Shown piece by piece: positions 27,772 through 38,326 of a stretch of DNA of 64,000 nt. The stretch lies in NCBI RefSeq assembly GCF_001550065.1, contig NZ_LRUB01000002.1, forward strand, positions 460,882 to 524,881. Reading direction: 5' to 3'. This DNA is from Kordiimonas lipolytica. Lineage in GTDB: Bacteria > Pseudomonadota > Alphaproteobacteria > Sphingomonadales > Kordiimonadaceae. The notes under the pieces are model-generated. The model had not been told where the DNA came from and did not search any database. It saw nothing but the letters and a program-made list of their open reading frames with translations. Both the position numbers and the translations under genes were made by a program. The stretch's first letter is position 1, and the number at the start of each line of letters is the position of its first letter.

Positions 27772-28977
27772 ATGGCTGCACCGCGTGCGCGCACAATCAT
27801 GTTTACCGCCATGGGGGCACTTGTCCTGGCGTTTCTGATATTCGCTTTCCGGCCTGAACCCTTGCATGTGGAAGCGGGAGCCGCGTCACGTGGGCCAATG
27901 CAGATTTCAATCACGGATGATGGCCGCACGCGGGTGAAGGAACTTTATGTGGTTTCGGCACCGATTGCCGGGCGGGTGCTGCGGCTTGAGCCGGAAGTGG
28001 GTGACCGTGTGGTTGCCGGTGAAACGCTTCTGGCGACTATGCTGCCCTCAGGCCCTGCCTTCCTTGACGAACGCCGCCAGAAAGAGGCGGAAGCCGCAGT
28101 GGAAGCCGCGCGCGCGGCGCTTGAACTTGCGCAGGCCAGCGTCAGCAAGGCAGAGGCCGAGGTGGATTACGCGCAAGCTGAAATCAAACGCACAGAAACG
28201 CTGGTGGCCAGCAATACGGCTAGCCCGGCAGCTCTTGACCGCGCGCAGCTCGCGTTCCGAACGGCGGCTGCCCAGCTTGATACTGCCAAATCCAGCGTCC
28301 GTATGCGCCGGGCCGATGTCGCGGTGGCGGAAGCCGCGCTCATTGGGCCGGACCAGGCAGACGGCGCGGGTGGCGGTGTGGTGCAGATCAATGCGCCGAT
28401 TAGCGGAGCTGTTCTGGCGCTAAGCCATGAAAGCGAAGGTGTTGTCGCTGTCGGAACCCCGCTTCTGGAACTTGGCGACCCGCAAGACATTGAAATCGTG
28501 GCAGACTTTCTGTCGCATCAGGCAGTACAAGTTAAGCCCGGTGCGCACGTGATGGTGGAAGGCTGGGGTGGTGAGCCACTGTCGGGCCATGTGCGTCTGG
28601 TGGAGCCCAAAGGATTCACAAAGTTTTCGGCGCTCGGCATTGAAGAGCAGCGGGTGAACATAATCATCGATTTTGACGATGCGTCACGGGAACAACTGGG
28701 CCAGCTCGGGCATGGGTTCCGTGTCGAGCCACGCATCATTTTGTGGGAAGGGGAGAATGTCCTCCAGGTGCCCACAAGCGCCCTGTTTCGCAAGGGCGAA
28801 AGCTGGGCGGTTTTCCGTATCATCGACGATACGGCAGTGCTGACCGAAGTTGAAGTTGGTCGCATGAACGACCGCGAGGCTGAAATAATGGGTGGACTAA
28901 CTGACGGGGAAACCGTGGTCCTGCATCCTGCGGATGTCCTCGAAGACGGCATGTCGGTAACTATTCATGTTCAATAA
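27772..28977 (+). CDS. HlyD/MacA-like efflux adaptor
   Basis: This 401-residue membrane-fusion protein has an N-terminal anchor (VLAFLIFAFRPEP), lipoyl half-motifs (VSAPIAGRVLRLEPEVGD and INAPISGAVLALSHESEG) and a long helical hairpin rich in Ala and Glu (about residues 100-190), predicted as a coiled coil. The start at 27772 follows GGAGAGGAAA; the frame begins 7 codons earlier without support. It is the third gene of the ABC export operon, 30 bases after the permease, and should bridge the permease to an outer-membrane channel. Confidence 0.9.
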   Translation: MAAPRARTIMFTAMGALVLAFLIFAFRPEPLHVEAGAASRGPMQISITDDGRTRVKELYVVSAPIAGRVLRLEPEVGDRVVAGETLLATMLPSGPAFLDERRQKEAEAAVEAARAALELAQASVSKAEAEVDYAQAEIKRTETLVASNTASPAALDRAQLAFRTAAAQLDTAKSSVRMRRADVAVAEAALIGPDQADGAGGGVVQINAPISGAVLALSHESEGVVAVGTPLLELGDPQDIEIVADFLSHQAVQVKPGAHVMVEGWGGEPLSGHVRLVEPKGFTKFSALGIEEQRVNIIIDFDDASREQLGQLGHGFRVEPRIILWEGENVLQVPTSALFRKGESWAVFRIIDDTAVLTEVEVGRMNDREAEIMGGLTDGETVVLHPADVLEDGMSVTIHVQ

Positions 28978-29104
28978 CAGATGGTTACTGGGCATTCTGT
29001 TCAATGATAAAGCCTGTCAGGCAAATGAACTTAAGTAACCATTGTCATTGCAATTTTCTGCCCTGAATCTATGATTTCTGGTGAACCAGTTGTGAGGATT
29101 CAGG

Positions 29105-30676
29105 GTGACGACCAGTTTTCAGAACAAAAAGGGCCAGCCGAAGGAGGCGCACTTGGACACAGACCAGGGCGTAACGTCGTCTGACGACCTCTCCGCAGTA
29201 ATGGATTTGCTGACGGAAGGCGTGATCGTACGCCGCGAAGCAGAGGTCCTTTTTGTCAATGAGGCCTTGCGAAGGCTAATGGGCTTCGAAGGCCCGAAAG
29301 AAGACATGCTGAAAGAGCCGATGGAACATTGGCTTCACCCCGAAGACTATAAGCGGATCGAAGACTATTACGCCCAGCGCATTGGGGGCGGTGATGCGCC
29401 TGATAGCTATGAAGCCCGGATACTGAGGGCGGATGGTGAGGTTCGCTGGTGTTCCTTTCGCGCAGCCCAGATCATATGGGAAGGAAAACCGGCGGTCACA
29501 GCATCGCTGACCGATATCACCGACAAGCGTGAAACCGAACAGGCCTACGCCCAATCTGAACGCAAGTTCCGCAACATCTTCAACCTGACGCCCGAGGTGA
29601 TGATCATATCAAGCCTCGTGGACGGGAAGATACTGGATGTGAACCCGGCATTCCTGAATGTTTTTGGGCGTCGGCGCGATGATGTGATCGGCAAGACATC
29701 GGCTGAGCTGGATATCTGGGCAGATACTACGTTCCTTGGCCGCTTTGTCGAGGAACTGAAGATGAATGCTTCGATGACTGACGTGCCCACCACAGTAAAA
29801 ACGCGTGGCAACCTGATCCGTCATTTCCGACTGTTTGCGCAAAAGATCGAGCGCGACGAAGAGCCGATGCTGTTGATGATTGGTCGGGATGTCACTGAAG
29901 ATCTGACGCAGGCACAGGAGCTTCAGCGCAGCAAGGATTCAGCCGAACTCGCGAACCGCGCCAAGTCTGAGTTTCTCGCGAACATGAGCCATGAGCTGAG
30001 AACGCCCCTGAACGCGATCCTTGGGTTTGCGGAGATCATCAAGGAAGAGATGATCGGCCCTTTGGGGACACCGCGATACGCTGAATATGCCAAGGATATT
30101 CACGAAAGCGGCACGCACCTTTTGTCAATCATCAACGACATCCTTGACCTGTCGAAGGTGGAAGCTGGACGCCTTGAAGCCTACCTGACCTGGGTTGACC
30201 CGCTTGAAAACCTTGAGATGTGCATCAACCTGGTGCAGCAGCGCGCCCGCGAGGCGGAACTGAAGCTGAGCTATGAATTTGACGATGACATTCTTCTGGA
30301 GGCTGATGATCGGCTGATCAAGCAGATCGCCCTCAACCTTCTGTCGAATGCGATCAAATTCACAGAACCTGGCGGCAGTGTGGTGATGAAACTTGAGAAA
30401 ACGGCCCCCGGTGGTCTGTGCCTCAGTGTTGAAGATACGGGCATCGGCATGACGGGGGAGGAGATCAAGATCGCAAAACGCCCGTTCGGCCAGGTGGACA
30501 GCAGCCTCAGCCGCCGTCACGAAGGGTCGGGTCTTGGCTTGCCGCTGATCTCTGCTTTTGCAGAAAAGCTTAGCGCCACCATGACGATTGACAGCCAGCC
30601 CGGTGTCGGCACGCGCGTCAGTATTGTCTTCCCGCCTTTCAAAGTGCGCTCGAAAGGCAAAGACAAAGACGATTAA
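29105..30676 (+). CDS. PAS-domain sensor histidine kinase (orphan)
   Basis: This 523-residue cytosolic kinase carries two PAS domains (about residues 25-140 and 150-270), a HisKA domain with His296 in SHELRTPLN, and a HATPase domain with the N box (NLLSNAIKF), G1 (DTGIGM) and G2 (GSGLGLPL). It has no transmembrane segment and no receiver domain. The GTG start follows GAGGATTCAGG. No response regulator lies nearby, so its partner is elsewhere. Its kinase core is strikingly like that of the second kinase at 35-37 kb. Confidence 0.93.
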   Translation: MTTSFQNKKGQPKEAHLDTDQGVTSSDDLSAVMDLLTEGVIVRREAEVLFVNEALRRLMGFEGPKEDMLKEPMEHWLHPEDYKRIEDYYAQRIGGGDAPDSYEARILRADGEVRWCSFRAAQIIWEGKPAVTASLTDITDKRETEQAYAQSERKFRNIFNLTPEVMIISSLVDGKILDVNPAFLNVFGRRRDDVIGKTSAELDIWADTTFLGRFVEELKMNASMTDVPTTVKTRGNLIRHFRLFAQKIERDEEPMLLMIGRDVTEDLTQAQELQRSKDSAELANRAKSEFLANMSHELRTPLNAILGFAEIIKEEMIGPLGTPRYAEYAKDIHESGTHLLSIINDILDLSKVEAGRLEAYLTWVDPLENLEMCINLVQQRAREAELKLSYEFDDDILLEADDRLIKQIALNLLSNAIKFTEPGGSVVMKLEKTAPGGLCLSVEDTGIGMTGEEIKIAKRPFGQVDSSLSRRHEGSGLGLPLISAFAEKLSATMTIDSQPGVGTRVSIVFPPFKVRSKGKDKDD

Positions 30677-30706
30677 GGCGCTTTTGCGTGGCAATGCAGC
30701 AATTTA

Positions 30707-30733
30707 AAAAGCCGGCTTCTGAGGCCGGCTTTT
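30707..30733. terminator. Bidirectional terminator between kinase and purD
   Basis: An AAAAGCCGGC/GCCGGCTTTT stem with a 7-base loop sits between the convergent stops. A- and T-runs on opposite sides allow use in both directions. Confidence 0.9.
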
Positions 30734-30751
30734 GTGTGTTTTGGATAGGGG

Positions 30752-32032
30752 CTACTGGGCCTTTTCGCGCTCAACCGCCCGCCAGCCGATGTCGCGGCGA
30801 CAGAAGCCACCGGGCCAGTTCACGGTGTCGACAGCTTCATAGGCTGTTTTCTGCGCTTCGGTCACAGTTGCGCCAAGGGCTGTCACATTCAGCACACGGC
30901 CACCGTTTGCCACCAGGATACCTTCTTCAAGCTTGGTGCCCGCATGGAACACGGTGGCGCCGGTTTTCCGTTCGGCTGCCTTGATGCCGCTGATCTCATC
31001 GCCCTTTTGGTAGCTGCCGGGATAGCCCTTGGTGGCCATCACCACGGTCAGCGCTACATCATCGCGCCATTCTACTGTACAGTCGTCCAATTCGCCCTTG
31101 GCGCTTGCCAGCAGCAGCGGAACGAAATCACTTTTCATCCGGGACATCAGCACCTGGCACTCAGGGTCGCCGAAGCGTACGTTATATTCGATCAGTTTCG
31201 GGCCCTCTGCTGTAATCATGAGCCCTGCGAAAAACACACCCCGGAAGGGATGGCCCATGTCGGCCATGGCCTTGACGGTGGGGTTGATGATCTCATTCAT
31301 CACACGGTCGCACATATCGTCTGTCATAACCGGTGCCGGGCTGTAGGCGCCCATGCCGCCGGTGTTGGGGCCTGTATCGCCTTCGCCCACGGCCTTGTGA
31401 TCCTGGGCGGTTGCCAGCGCCAGCGTGTTTTGCCCGTCGCACAGCACGAAGAAGCTGGCTTCCTCGCCGGTCAGGAATTCTTCTACCACCACTTCGGCAC
31501 CGGCATCACCAAAAGCGCCGCCGAAAATATCGTCGATAGCAGCAAAGGCTTCTTCAACTGTTTGCGCCAGGATGACGCCCTTACCCGCCGCAAGGCCATC
31601 TGCCTTCACGACAATCGGGGCACCCTGTTTTTCAACATAGGCCTTCGCGTCTGCAGCCGATTTGAACCGGCCATAGGCGGCGGTAGGGATGTCATATTTG
31701 GCGCACACGTCCTTGGTGAAGCCTTTGGAGCCTTCAAGCTGCGCGGCCCCTGCGGTGGGGCCGAATGCCAGGATGTCGGCCTCCGTCAGTGCATCCACAA
31801 GGCCTGCGACCAGTGGGTCCTCGGGGCCGACCACGACAAAATCAATCGCCATCTCGCGGCAGAAACTGATCACAGCGTCAAAGTCTTTGGCGTCCAGCGG
31901 TACGCAGGCAGCTACATCGGCGATGCCGCCGTTACCGGGCGCACAATAGAGCGTATCCACCAACGGGCTCTGGGCAATTTTCCAGCAAAGGGCATGTTCG
32001 CGGCCACCTGAGCCGATGACGAGAATGTTCAT
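30752..32032 (-). CDS. purD: Phosphoribosylamine-glycine ligase
   Basis: PurD joins 5-phosphoribosylamine to glycine with ATP, the second step of de novo purine synthesis. The 426-residue length is normal. It begins with [15 protein letters not shown] and shows the ATP-grasp core ([16 protein letters not shown], then [12 protein letters not shown]) and the substrate motif [11 protein letters not shown]. It is divergent from xseA, with 125 bases between the starts, and appears monocistronic. Confidence 0.97.
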   Translation of the reverse strand: MNILVIGSGGREHALCWKIAQSPLVDTLYCAPGNGGIADVAACVPLDAKDFDAVISFCREMAIDFVVVGPEDPLVAGLVDALTEADILAFGPTAGAAQLEGSKGFTKDVCAKYDIPTAAYGRFKSAADAKAYVEKQGAPIVVKADGLAAGKGVILAQTVEEAFAAIDDIFGGAFGDAGAEVVVEEFLTGEEASFFVLCDGQNTLALATAQDHKAVGEGDTGPNTGGMGAYSPAPVMTDDMCDRVMNEIINPTVKAMADMGHPFRGVFFAGLMITAEGPKLIEYNVRFGDPECQVLMSRMKSDFVPLLLASAKGELDDCTVEWRDDVALTVVMATKGYPGSYQKGDEISGIKAAERKTGATVFHAGTKLEEGILVANGGRVLNVTALGATVTEAQKTAYEAVDTVNWPGGFCRRDIGWRAVEREKAQ

Positions 32033-32157
32033 TTTTTATCCAGTCATATGATGGTTGCTTGAAGGCTGCCCCCTTGTATCATAGGTTCCTGAGCACTCAA
32101 GCCTGAACTGGGGCAAATCCATCAGGTGCGGCAAAAAAGTAAGGGAGCATCGCGGCA

Positions 32158-33630
32158 ATGTCGAATGACGACACGCCAGCTGGCGCGCCATCAGGCGCAC
32201 GCAACGTCTTTGAATATAGCGTCTCGGAACTTTCGGGCGCCTTGAAGCGTTCGGTTGAGGACCAGTTCGGCTATGTGCGCGTGCGCGCTGAGCTTTCAGG
32301 CGTCAAGCGCCCGGCTTCAGGGCATCTCTATTTCGCGCTGAAGGATGATAAAGCCGTGCTGGATGGTGTCTGCTGGCGTGGTGTGGCTGGGCGCTTTGCC
32401 TTCAAGCCGGAAGACGGACTTGAAGTCATCTGTACCGGCAAGCTGACAACATACCCGGCGCGCTCCAAATACCAGATGGTGGTGGAGCATATGGAGCCCG
32501 CAGGCGCGGGTGCGCTGATGGCGCTTCTGGAAGAACGCAAGAAGAAGCTAGCGGCTGAGGGCCTGTTCGATCCAGCGCGAAAGAAGCCGATTCCCTACCT
32601 GCCGCAGGTGATTGGTGTGGTCACGTCACCTACGGGCGCAGTCATCCGCGATATCCTGCACCGCCTGAATGACCGTTTCCCACGCCATGTGCTGGTCTGG
32701 CCTGTGTTGGTGCAGGGCGAAGGTGCCGCGGACCAGGTGGCCAATGCGATCAAAGGGTTCAATGCTATCGACGGTTCGCGCGACATCCCACGGCCGGACC
32801 TTCTGATCGTGGCGCGCGGTGGTGGCTCGATCGAGGACCTGTGGTCCTTCAACGAAGAAGCCGTGGTACGTGCCGCGGCAGAGAGTGATATTCCGCTGAT
32901 ATCCGCCGTGGGGCACGAAACTGACACCACGCTGATTGACTATGCGTCTGACCTGCGCGCGCCAACGCCGACAGGGGCGGCAGAGAAGGCCGTGCCGGTG
33001 CGTGAAGACCTGCGCTTCACGGTGGCAGACCTTGGGCGCCGCCTTGCAGGACTAAGGGTAACCATGCTGCGGGACCGGGAAGAACGCCTGCGCGGCCTTG
33101 CCCGTGGTCTGCCAAGCCCGCGTGATATCCTGGGGCTGGCGCAGCAGCGCTTCGATGATCTGTCGGACCGTTTGCCGCGCGGTCTTGTGGCGGCTGTGCA
33201 GCAAAAATCCATTCAGCTCAATCGTCTTGTGGGCGGCTTGAGCGTGGGGCGCTTGAAGCAGCTTGTGACCTTCAGGGGTAAGGAACTGGAAAGCACATCA
33301 AAACGGTTGACGCCAGCCTATGCCCGGAAGCTGGAAGATCTGGGATCGCGCCTTGCAGCCAGTGGCCGGATGCTGGACAGCCTGAGCTATGAGCGGGTGC
33401 TTGAGCGCGGCTACGCACTGGTGGAGGACGCAAGTGGGACACCGGTTTCGAAAGCGGCAAGCCTTGCTGCAGGGGATCAGGTGACCGTGCGCTTCGCGGA
33501 TGGCACCAGCGACATGCAGGTTCTTGGTGGCGACGCGCCCAAGCCGGTTCAAAAGCCGAAGCCTGCGCCAAAGAAAAAGCCTAAAGCAAAAACGCCGGGC
33601 GGCGATGACCGACAGGGCTCGCTACTTTAA
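32158..33630 (+). CDS. xseA: Exodeoxyribonuclease VII large subunit
   Basis: XseA is the catalytic subunit of exonuclease VII, which degrades single-stranded DNA in repair. The 490-residue product has an N-terminal OB domain ([21 protein letters not shown]), the catalytic region ([31 protein letters not shown]) and a long helical region. A Lys/Pro-rich tail follows residue about 460. No xseB lies adjacent. The M23 peptidase follows 54 bases downstream on the same strand. Confidence 0.96.
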   Translation: MSNDDTPAGAPSGARNVFEYSVSELSGALKRSVEDQFGYVRVRAELSGVKRPASGHLYFALKDDKAVLDGVCWRGVAGRFAFKPEDGLEVICTGKLTTYPARSKYQMVVEHMEPAGAGALMALLEERKKKLAAEGLFDPARKKPIPYLPQVIGVVTSPTGAVIRDILHRLNDRFPRHVLVWPVLVQGEGAADQVANAIKGFNAIDGSRDIPRPDLLIVARGGGSIEDLWSFNEEAVVRAAAESDIPLISAVGHETDTTLIDYASDLRAPTPTGAAEKAVPVREDLRFTVADLGRRLAGLRVTMLRDREERLRGLARGLPSPRDILGLAQQRFDDLSDRLPRGLVAAVQQKSIQLNRLVGGLSVGRLKQLVTFRGKELESTSKRLTPAYARKLEDLGSRLAASGRMLDSLSYERVLERGYALVEDASGTPVSKAASLAAGDQVTVRFADGTSDMQVLGGDAPKPVQKPKPAPKKKPKAKTPGGDDRQGSLL

Positions 33631-33684
33631 AAATCGGCGGCAAATGCCCAACTTTTGCCGTCTTCACAAGAGAAACAGGGTCTC

Positions 33685-34506
33685 ATGATCAAGATTGTCC
33701 AAATATGTGTTGCCGTCCTTCTGTTCACCGTGCTGTCGCCGCTCGTGCACGCGGTTGAGCTGCAGGGGCAGCTGGTGCAGGGCGGCCTTGTTTGGGGGCA
33801 GCTTTCCCCAGGCAGTGAAATGAGCCTTAACGGCGAGCCCGTGAAGGTTGGCCAGGAAGGTCATTTTGTTTTCGGCTTTGGTCGGGATGAGGGGCCAACG
33901 GCATCGCTTGTGATCCTGCACCGCGACGGCAAGCGCGAGGAACGTACGCTCAGGATCGAGAAACGCGAATTCGATATCGAACGCGTTGACGGCCTGCCGC
34001 CCAAAACGGTTACGCCGCCGCCTGAATGGCGCGAACGCCGTAAGGTAGAAACCGGGAAGGTGCGTGAGGCCCGCAGCTTCCTGGCGGACAATATGCATTG
34101 GTCGCGGGGGTTCATCCGGCCCGCTGAAGGTCGGCTCTCCGGCTTCTACGGCAGTCAGCGCATCTTGAACGGCAAGCCCAGAAGCCCCCATTACGGTCTG
34201 GATATCGCGGGGCCCACTGGCACGCCGGTCCATGCCCCGGCGGGAGGTGTTGTGCGGCTCGCAGTGCCTGATTTTCTTCTGGAAGGCGGTATCGTGATCA
34301 TCGACCACGGGTTTGGCGTTACCTCCACCCTGTTTCATATGAACAGCGTGGATGTTAAAGAGGGCGCCTGGATACACCAGGGTGACCTGATCGGCACCAT
34401 CGGAGCCACCGGACGCGCGAGTGGCCCCCATGTGGACTGGCGGGTGAACTGGAAAAATGTGCGGCTTGATCCGCAACTACTGATTAGTGACAGCATCGAG
34501 GACTAA
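33685..34506 (+). CDS. M23-family (LytM) metallopeptidase, exported
   Basis: This 273-residue periplasmic peptidase or peptidoglycan-remodelling factor has a signal peptide (ICVAVLLFTVLSPLVHA), an N-terminal beta domain and a C-terminal LytM domain. Zinc ligands are complete: His and Asp in HYGLDIA, and the second His of the HVDW motif, with the catalytic His in TLFHMNS. It is therefore predicted to be active, unlike degenerate LytM activators. The ATG at 33685 is chosen because it begins the signal peptide. The porin gene follows 3 bases downstream. Confidence 0.92.
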   Translation: MIKIVQICVAVLLFTVLSPLVHAVELQGQLVQGGLVWGQLSPGSEMSLNGEPVKVGQEGHFVFGFGRDEGPTASLVILHRDGKREERTLRIEKREFDIERVDGLPPKTVTPPPEWRERRKVETGKVREARSFLADNMHWSRGFIRPAEGRLSGFYGSQRILNGKPRSPHYGLDIAGPTGTPVHAPAGGVVRLAVPDFLLEGGIVIIDHGFGVTSTLFHMNSVDVKEGAWIHQGDLIGTIGATGRASGPHVDWRVNWKNVRLDPQLLISDSIED

Positions 34507-34509
34507 AAA

Positions 34510-35193
34510 ATGAAAAAGACAATCAGCTGCCTTGGATTATTGCTGGCGGCCTCAACCGCAGCCACCGCGCAAGACGATGAAAGTCTTGCGATTGACGGCT
34601 ATGTCGGCGTTCTGAGCGACTATCGCGATAGGGGGCTGAGCCTTTCTGACAAGGACCCTGTCCTTGTGGCCTCCGTGGGCGCCTTTCATGATAGCGGTTT
34701 TTACGGCGGCGTTGTGGGTGGCATCCTTGGGGACGGCTTTGCCGGCGAAACCAAGGCCGAGTTTTATGCCGGTTACCAGATGGACACCGGTACATACATC
34801 TATGATTTCTCGGCAGAGCTCGACAGCTTTCACGGTGATGGCAACAGTCGTTTCTTCCCCGAGTTCAAGGCAACCATGGCGCGGGACTTTGGCCTGGCCT
34901 TCATTCGCGGCGGTGTAGCTTACGCGCCGGATGGCCGCTGGAGCGACCCAGACCGCGACAGCTTTTATGTCTACTCGGACCTTGAAGTGCCGATCCCATC
35001 CGTGCCGGAACTGACGCTTATCGGGCGACTTGGCTATGACATGCGGCAGGACCGGTCGAATGTATGGGACTGGGGGCTTGGGGTCAGTGCGTTCATCGAC
35101 AATGTCGAGCTCAGCATCATGTATGAAGACAGCGGCCGTGAGCATGACCTGGGCGAAGGGGCCTTGGTTTTTGGTGCGCGCTTCTATTTCTAG
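34510..35193 (+). CDS. TorF-family putative porin (Gcw_chp)
   Basis: This 227-residue protein has a signal peptide (LGLLLAASTAATAQ) and the Gcw_chp hallmark near the mature N-terminus (YVGVLSDYRDRGLSLSDKDP). Alternating aromatic and glycine strands end in phenylalanine (GARFYF), as in outer-membrane beta barrels. It sits 3 bases after the M23 peptidase and is probably co-transcribed with it. A porin role is a family-level prediction and its substrate is unknown. Confidence 0.87.
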   Translation: MKKTISCLGLLLAASTAATAQDDESLAIDGYVGVLSDYRDRGLSLSDKDPVLVASVGAFHDSGFYGGVVGGILGDGFAGETKAEFYAGYQMDTGTYIYDFSAELDSFHGDGNSRFFPEFKATMARDFGLAFIRGGVAYAPDGRWSDPDRDSFYVYSDLEVPIPSVPELTLIGRLGYDMRQDRSNVWDWGLGVSAFIDNVELSIMYEDSGREHDLGEGALVFGARFYF

Positions 35194-35202
35194 TCTGAGC
35201 AG

Positions 35203-37347
35203 TTAGCTGGCGGCTTTGGAGCGCATGCTTGCGAGCGTGCGCGACGCCGGGAAGCGCATGGTCACCGTTGTGCCCACACCTTTTTCCGACGCGATGTCCA
35301 GTTCCCCGCCGTGCAGTTCCATCAGGCTTTTCACCAGTGGCAAGCCAAGGCCTGTGCCTTCGTGGCTGCGTGTCATGGTTGATCCGGCTTGCCCAAAGGG
35401 CGTCAGGGCGATCACCACTTCGTCCGGGCTCATGCCGATGCCGTTGTCTTCAACCGCAACATAGAGGCAGTTGTCCTTGTCAACTCCCGCCCGCATGTTG
35501 ATATGGCCATTCGCATTGGTGAATTTGGTAGCATTCCCAACTACGTTCAGAAGGACCTGCTTAAAGAGCCGCCTGTCCCCGTGCAGGATCGGTAGGTCTG
35601 CAGGAACATGAGTTTCCAGAGTGATGTTTTTGGCTGTAACCCTTGGCGTCATCAGTTTGGAGATATCGTCAAGTAATGCGCTGATATCGACCGGCTGTTC
35701 CTTCAGGACAAGTCGGCCCGATTCCACTTTCGACAGATCGAGGATATCGTTGATGATATCGAGAAGAAGCTTGCCGCTTTCATTGATATGGTCGACATAT
35801 TCTTCATATTGCGGCGCGCCCAGCTTGCCGAAGACCTCATGTTCCATCATCTCTGAAAAGCCGAGGATCGCGTTCAGGGGCGTTCTGAGCTCATGGCTCA
35901 TGTTCGCCAGGAATTCTGATTTGGCCTGGTTGGCCGCTTCTGCCTGAAGCATGCTGCGCTTCAATGCCCGGTTGTGGCGCTGCTGCATTACCAGAACGGT
36001 CACCGCCGCAATGGCCACCAAAAGCGCGAGTGCGATGGCAAGCCGGGTGTAGGCTTCTTCGGCGTCCGCGAGTGCTGCTTCGGCTTTTTGTTTCGCCAGC
36101 ATGGTCTCCAGGCTGGACCGCAAATCTGTGATGCTGCTCTGGAACTGATTGAACTGGGAGTTCAGAAGTTCCCGGCGCGCTTTGTTCAGGAGCTCAAAAC
36201 CTTCTTCATATCTGCCTTCCGCCTGAAGAATATAGGCGCTGGTGAGCATGTCCTGCCCGCTGGGGCCATCCTGGCTGTAGTCGGGGTGCTCCTTGTAGAA
36301 GTCCTGTACCATCTTCTGGTAGGATTTGGCGGTTTCTGCGTCTCCCAGTCGGGCGTAGCTGACAGCCAGCAGGTCATAGAAAGAGGTATCGAAGCCGGAA
36401 TCGCTTGAATAATTGTTCAGCGCTTCCTTTGCCAGCGTTATGCTTTCTTCGTAGTTTTCCTCGTCATAGGCAATCCAGGCAAGGCCGAACAATACATAAT
36501 AGTGTCCGGAGTCCCGACCGGTTTGCTCAATGACTTTCTCAAGGCCCCGATAATACTGCTTCGCAAGCTGGTTTTCTTTCAGGTTATTCAGTGTAGAGGC
36601 GATATTGAAAAGCGCGCTTTCGCGGTCAAAGGCAATGCCTTCTTTCTCGGAAATCTCCAGCGCGTTGCTATAGTTTTCGATAATGGCGTCAATTTCATCT
36701 ACGCCCGAATATGTATAGGCCAGCACCAGATAGGCCAGCATGCGCATGCGGTTGCCGCGCGGTGTGTCGGGCAGCGTTTGTGCAGCCTGCGACATGGTGG
36801 AAAGCCCCTCCAGGAAGTTGCCCAGCTCGGGGCCTAGGATTGCCAGCGTTGCATCGGCGAAAAAGACGCCAAGGTCATCGCCCTCTTGCTCTGCAAAGGC
36901 CCGGGTTTCAAGAATCTTGTCGCGTGCCTGATACAGCTCGCCTATTAGTGAAAGGTAAGTGGCGTGAGCCAGGTCGCCATAAATCTTGAGCTCCGTATCC
37001 TTCAGTTCGGCAGCCAGCGCCTGAGTCTCCCGCGCCGCTTCTTCAAGTCCATCAGGTTCCGCGATGTCCATATAGTGGAAGACCAGCTCTTTCAGGACCT
37101 CAGCGCGGTCATAGGGGGCGAGGTCCTTTTCAAGGCGGTTTTTCAGAAGCGCAAGGTGCAGGTGGGCATCGGATGACCGCGCGGCCACGATTTTAGGAAG
37201 CAAAGTTTCAGCACGGGCGCGGGCCTCGTCGCTCAGTTTGCTGGTTGCCAGGGATGGCACAGCCAGAATAACGATGGCCGTAAAGATCGCTGCAAGCCAA
37301 AAGCTGAAGCGTGTACCAAGCCAGGATCTAAAGAAGAATTCTGTCAT
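35203..37347 (-). CDS. Membrane sensor histidine kinase with periplasmic TPR domain (orphan)
   Basis: This 714-residue kinase has an N-terminal membrane helix ([18 protein letters not shown]) and a large periplasmic helical region of TPR-like repeats (about residues 60-400). A coiled coil and a second helix ([19 protein letters not shown]) come next. HisKA follows with His485 in SHELRTPLN, then HATPase with [15 protein letters not shown] and GTGLGLPL. No receiver domain or adjacent regulator is present. The start at 37347 is the first Met before the helix; the frame opens 17 codons earlier, and neither start has a strong ribosome site. Confidence 0.9.
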   Translation of the reverse strand: MTEFFFRSWLGTRFSFWLAAIFTAIVILAVPSLATSKLSDEARARAETLLPKIVAARSSDAHLHLALLKNRLEKDLAPYDRAEVLKELVFHYMDIAEPDGLEEAARETQALAAELKDTELKIYGDLAHATYLSLIGELYQARDKILETRAFAEQEGDDLGVFFADATLAILGPELGNFLEGLSTMSQAAQTLPDTPRGNRMRMLAYLVLAYTYSGVDEIDAIIENYSNALEISEKEGIAFDRESALFNIASTLNNLKENQLAKQYYRGLEKVIEQTGRDSGHYYVLFGLAWIAYDEENYEESITLAKEALNNYSSDSGFDTSFYDLLAVSYARLGDAETAKSYQKMVQDFYKEHPDYSQDGPSGQDMLTSAYILQAEGRYEEGFELLNKARRELLNSQFNQFQSSITDLRSSLETMLAKQKAEAALADAEEAYTRLAIALALLVAIAAVTVLVMQQRHNRALKRSMLQAEAANQAKSEFLANMSHELRTPLNAILGFSEMMEHEVFGKLGAPQYEEYVDHINESGKLLLDIINDILDLSKVESGRLVLKEQPVDISALLDDISKLMTPRVTAKNITLETHVPADLPILHGDRRLFKQVLLNVVGNATKFTNANGHINMRAGVDKDNCLYVAVEDNGIGMSPDEVVIALTPFGQAGSTMTRSHEGTGLGLPLVKSLMELHGGELDIASEKGVGTTVTMRFPASRTLASMRSKAAS

Positions 37348-37442
37348 CCAGCACCAAATTCCAGCGAGCCCCAAACCACCATACCTACCTGCATACACAA
37401 AAAAAGGAAATTGAAGGTTAACGTGGCCGAAAGATTCAGAGA

Positions 37443-38297
37443 TCAGGCGGCGACATGGCGCCAGGCGGCAAGGGCCGGTTCCACACGTTCCATGATGGCG
37501 CCCCTCAGGCCCGGGGTGCTGGCCACGATATGGTCATGCAGTGGCTTTTTTCGGTTGAACAACAGGCCTTTGCCTGTACCGGTTGTCAGTTGTCCGCCTG
37601 CTTCCGACAGGATCAGGTCTGCGGCCGCCACGTCCCAGTCGTTCTTGGGCCTGAGTGTCACGCAGCAGTCAAACTGCCCGTCCGCGATCTGGCAAATCCT
37701 GAGAGCGATGGAGTTGGCCTGTTCTGTGTGCATGGACTTCGGCCATGGCTCCGGCCATATTTTTTCCGACTTGAAGGCGCATGGGTCGCCCATCATACGG
37801 GCTTTTGTCAGGTCTGATTGGCCGCTCACACCAATGTTCATGCCGTTCTTCGTGGCGCCGCGCCCTTCCTCGGCAAAATAGAAGGCGTCTTTCACCGGCG
37901 CATAAAAGGCTGCCAGAATAGGCTTCTGGTCCTGCACCAGGGCAACGGATATGCCCCAGTCGTCACCGTTCCTGAGAAACGCGCGGGTGCCGTCTATTGG
38001 GTCAACAACCCACAGGCGGCCACACCTGAGCCGCTCCGGGTGGTCTTCGGTTTCTTCCGACAACCAGCCATAGCCCGTGCGGTTCTGCATCAATGTGGTG
38101 CGCAAAAACTCATCAACAGCCATATCGGCTTCGGATACCGGGTTGTTGGGTGATTTGTCCCAGGCGTGACAATCGCGCGAGAAATAGGATAGGGCGATCC
38201 GGCCTGCCTCTTCGGTCACAGAGCGGATAAGCTTTGCATCGTCCGTGCGGTCCCACGGACAGGTATCTTCGTCAAAAAGTTCGCTACTTGTGCTCAC
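37443..38297 (-). CDS. Inositol-monophosphatase/CysQ-family phosphatase
   Basis: This 284-residue Mg/Li-sensitive phosphatase has metal-binding motifs [17 protein letters not shown] and [15 protein letters not shown]. The family includes 3'(2'),5'-bisphosphate nucleotidase (CysQ, recycling pAp from sulfate assimilation) and inositol or histidinol phosphatases. The sequence alone does not decide among these, although alphaproteobacterial annotation usually favours CysQ. The PmbA gene lies 29 bases upstream on the same strand, so the two may share a transcript. Confidence 0.88.
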   Translation of the reverse strand: MSTSSELFDEDTCPWDRTDDAKLIRSVTEEAGRIALSYFSRDCHAWDKSPNNPVSEADMAVDEFLRTTLMQNRTGYGWLSEETEDHPERLRCGRLWVVDPIDGTRAFLRNGDDWGISVALVQDQKPILAAFYAPVKDAFYFAEEGRGATKNGMNIGVSGQSDLTKARMMGDPCAFKSEKIWPEPWPKSMHTEQANSIALRICQIADGQFDCCVTLRPKNDWDVAAADLILSEAGGQLTTGTGKGLLFNRKKPLHDHIVASTPGLRGAIMERVEPALAAWRHVAA

Positions 38298-38326
38298 ACT
38301 CTGTCTCGGCTTGGCCTCAGCCTGGT

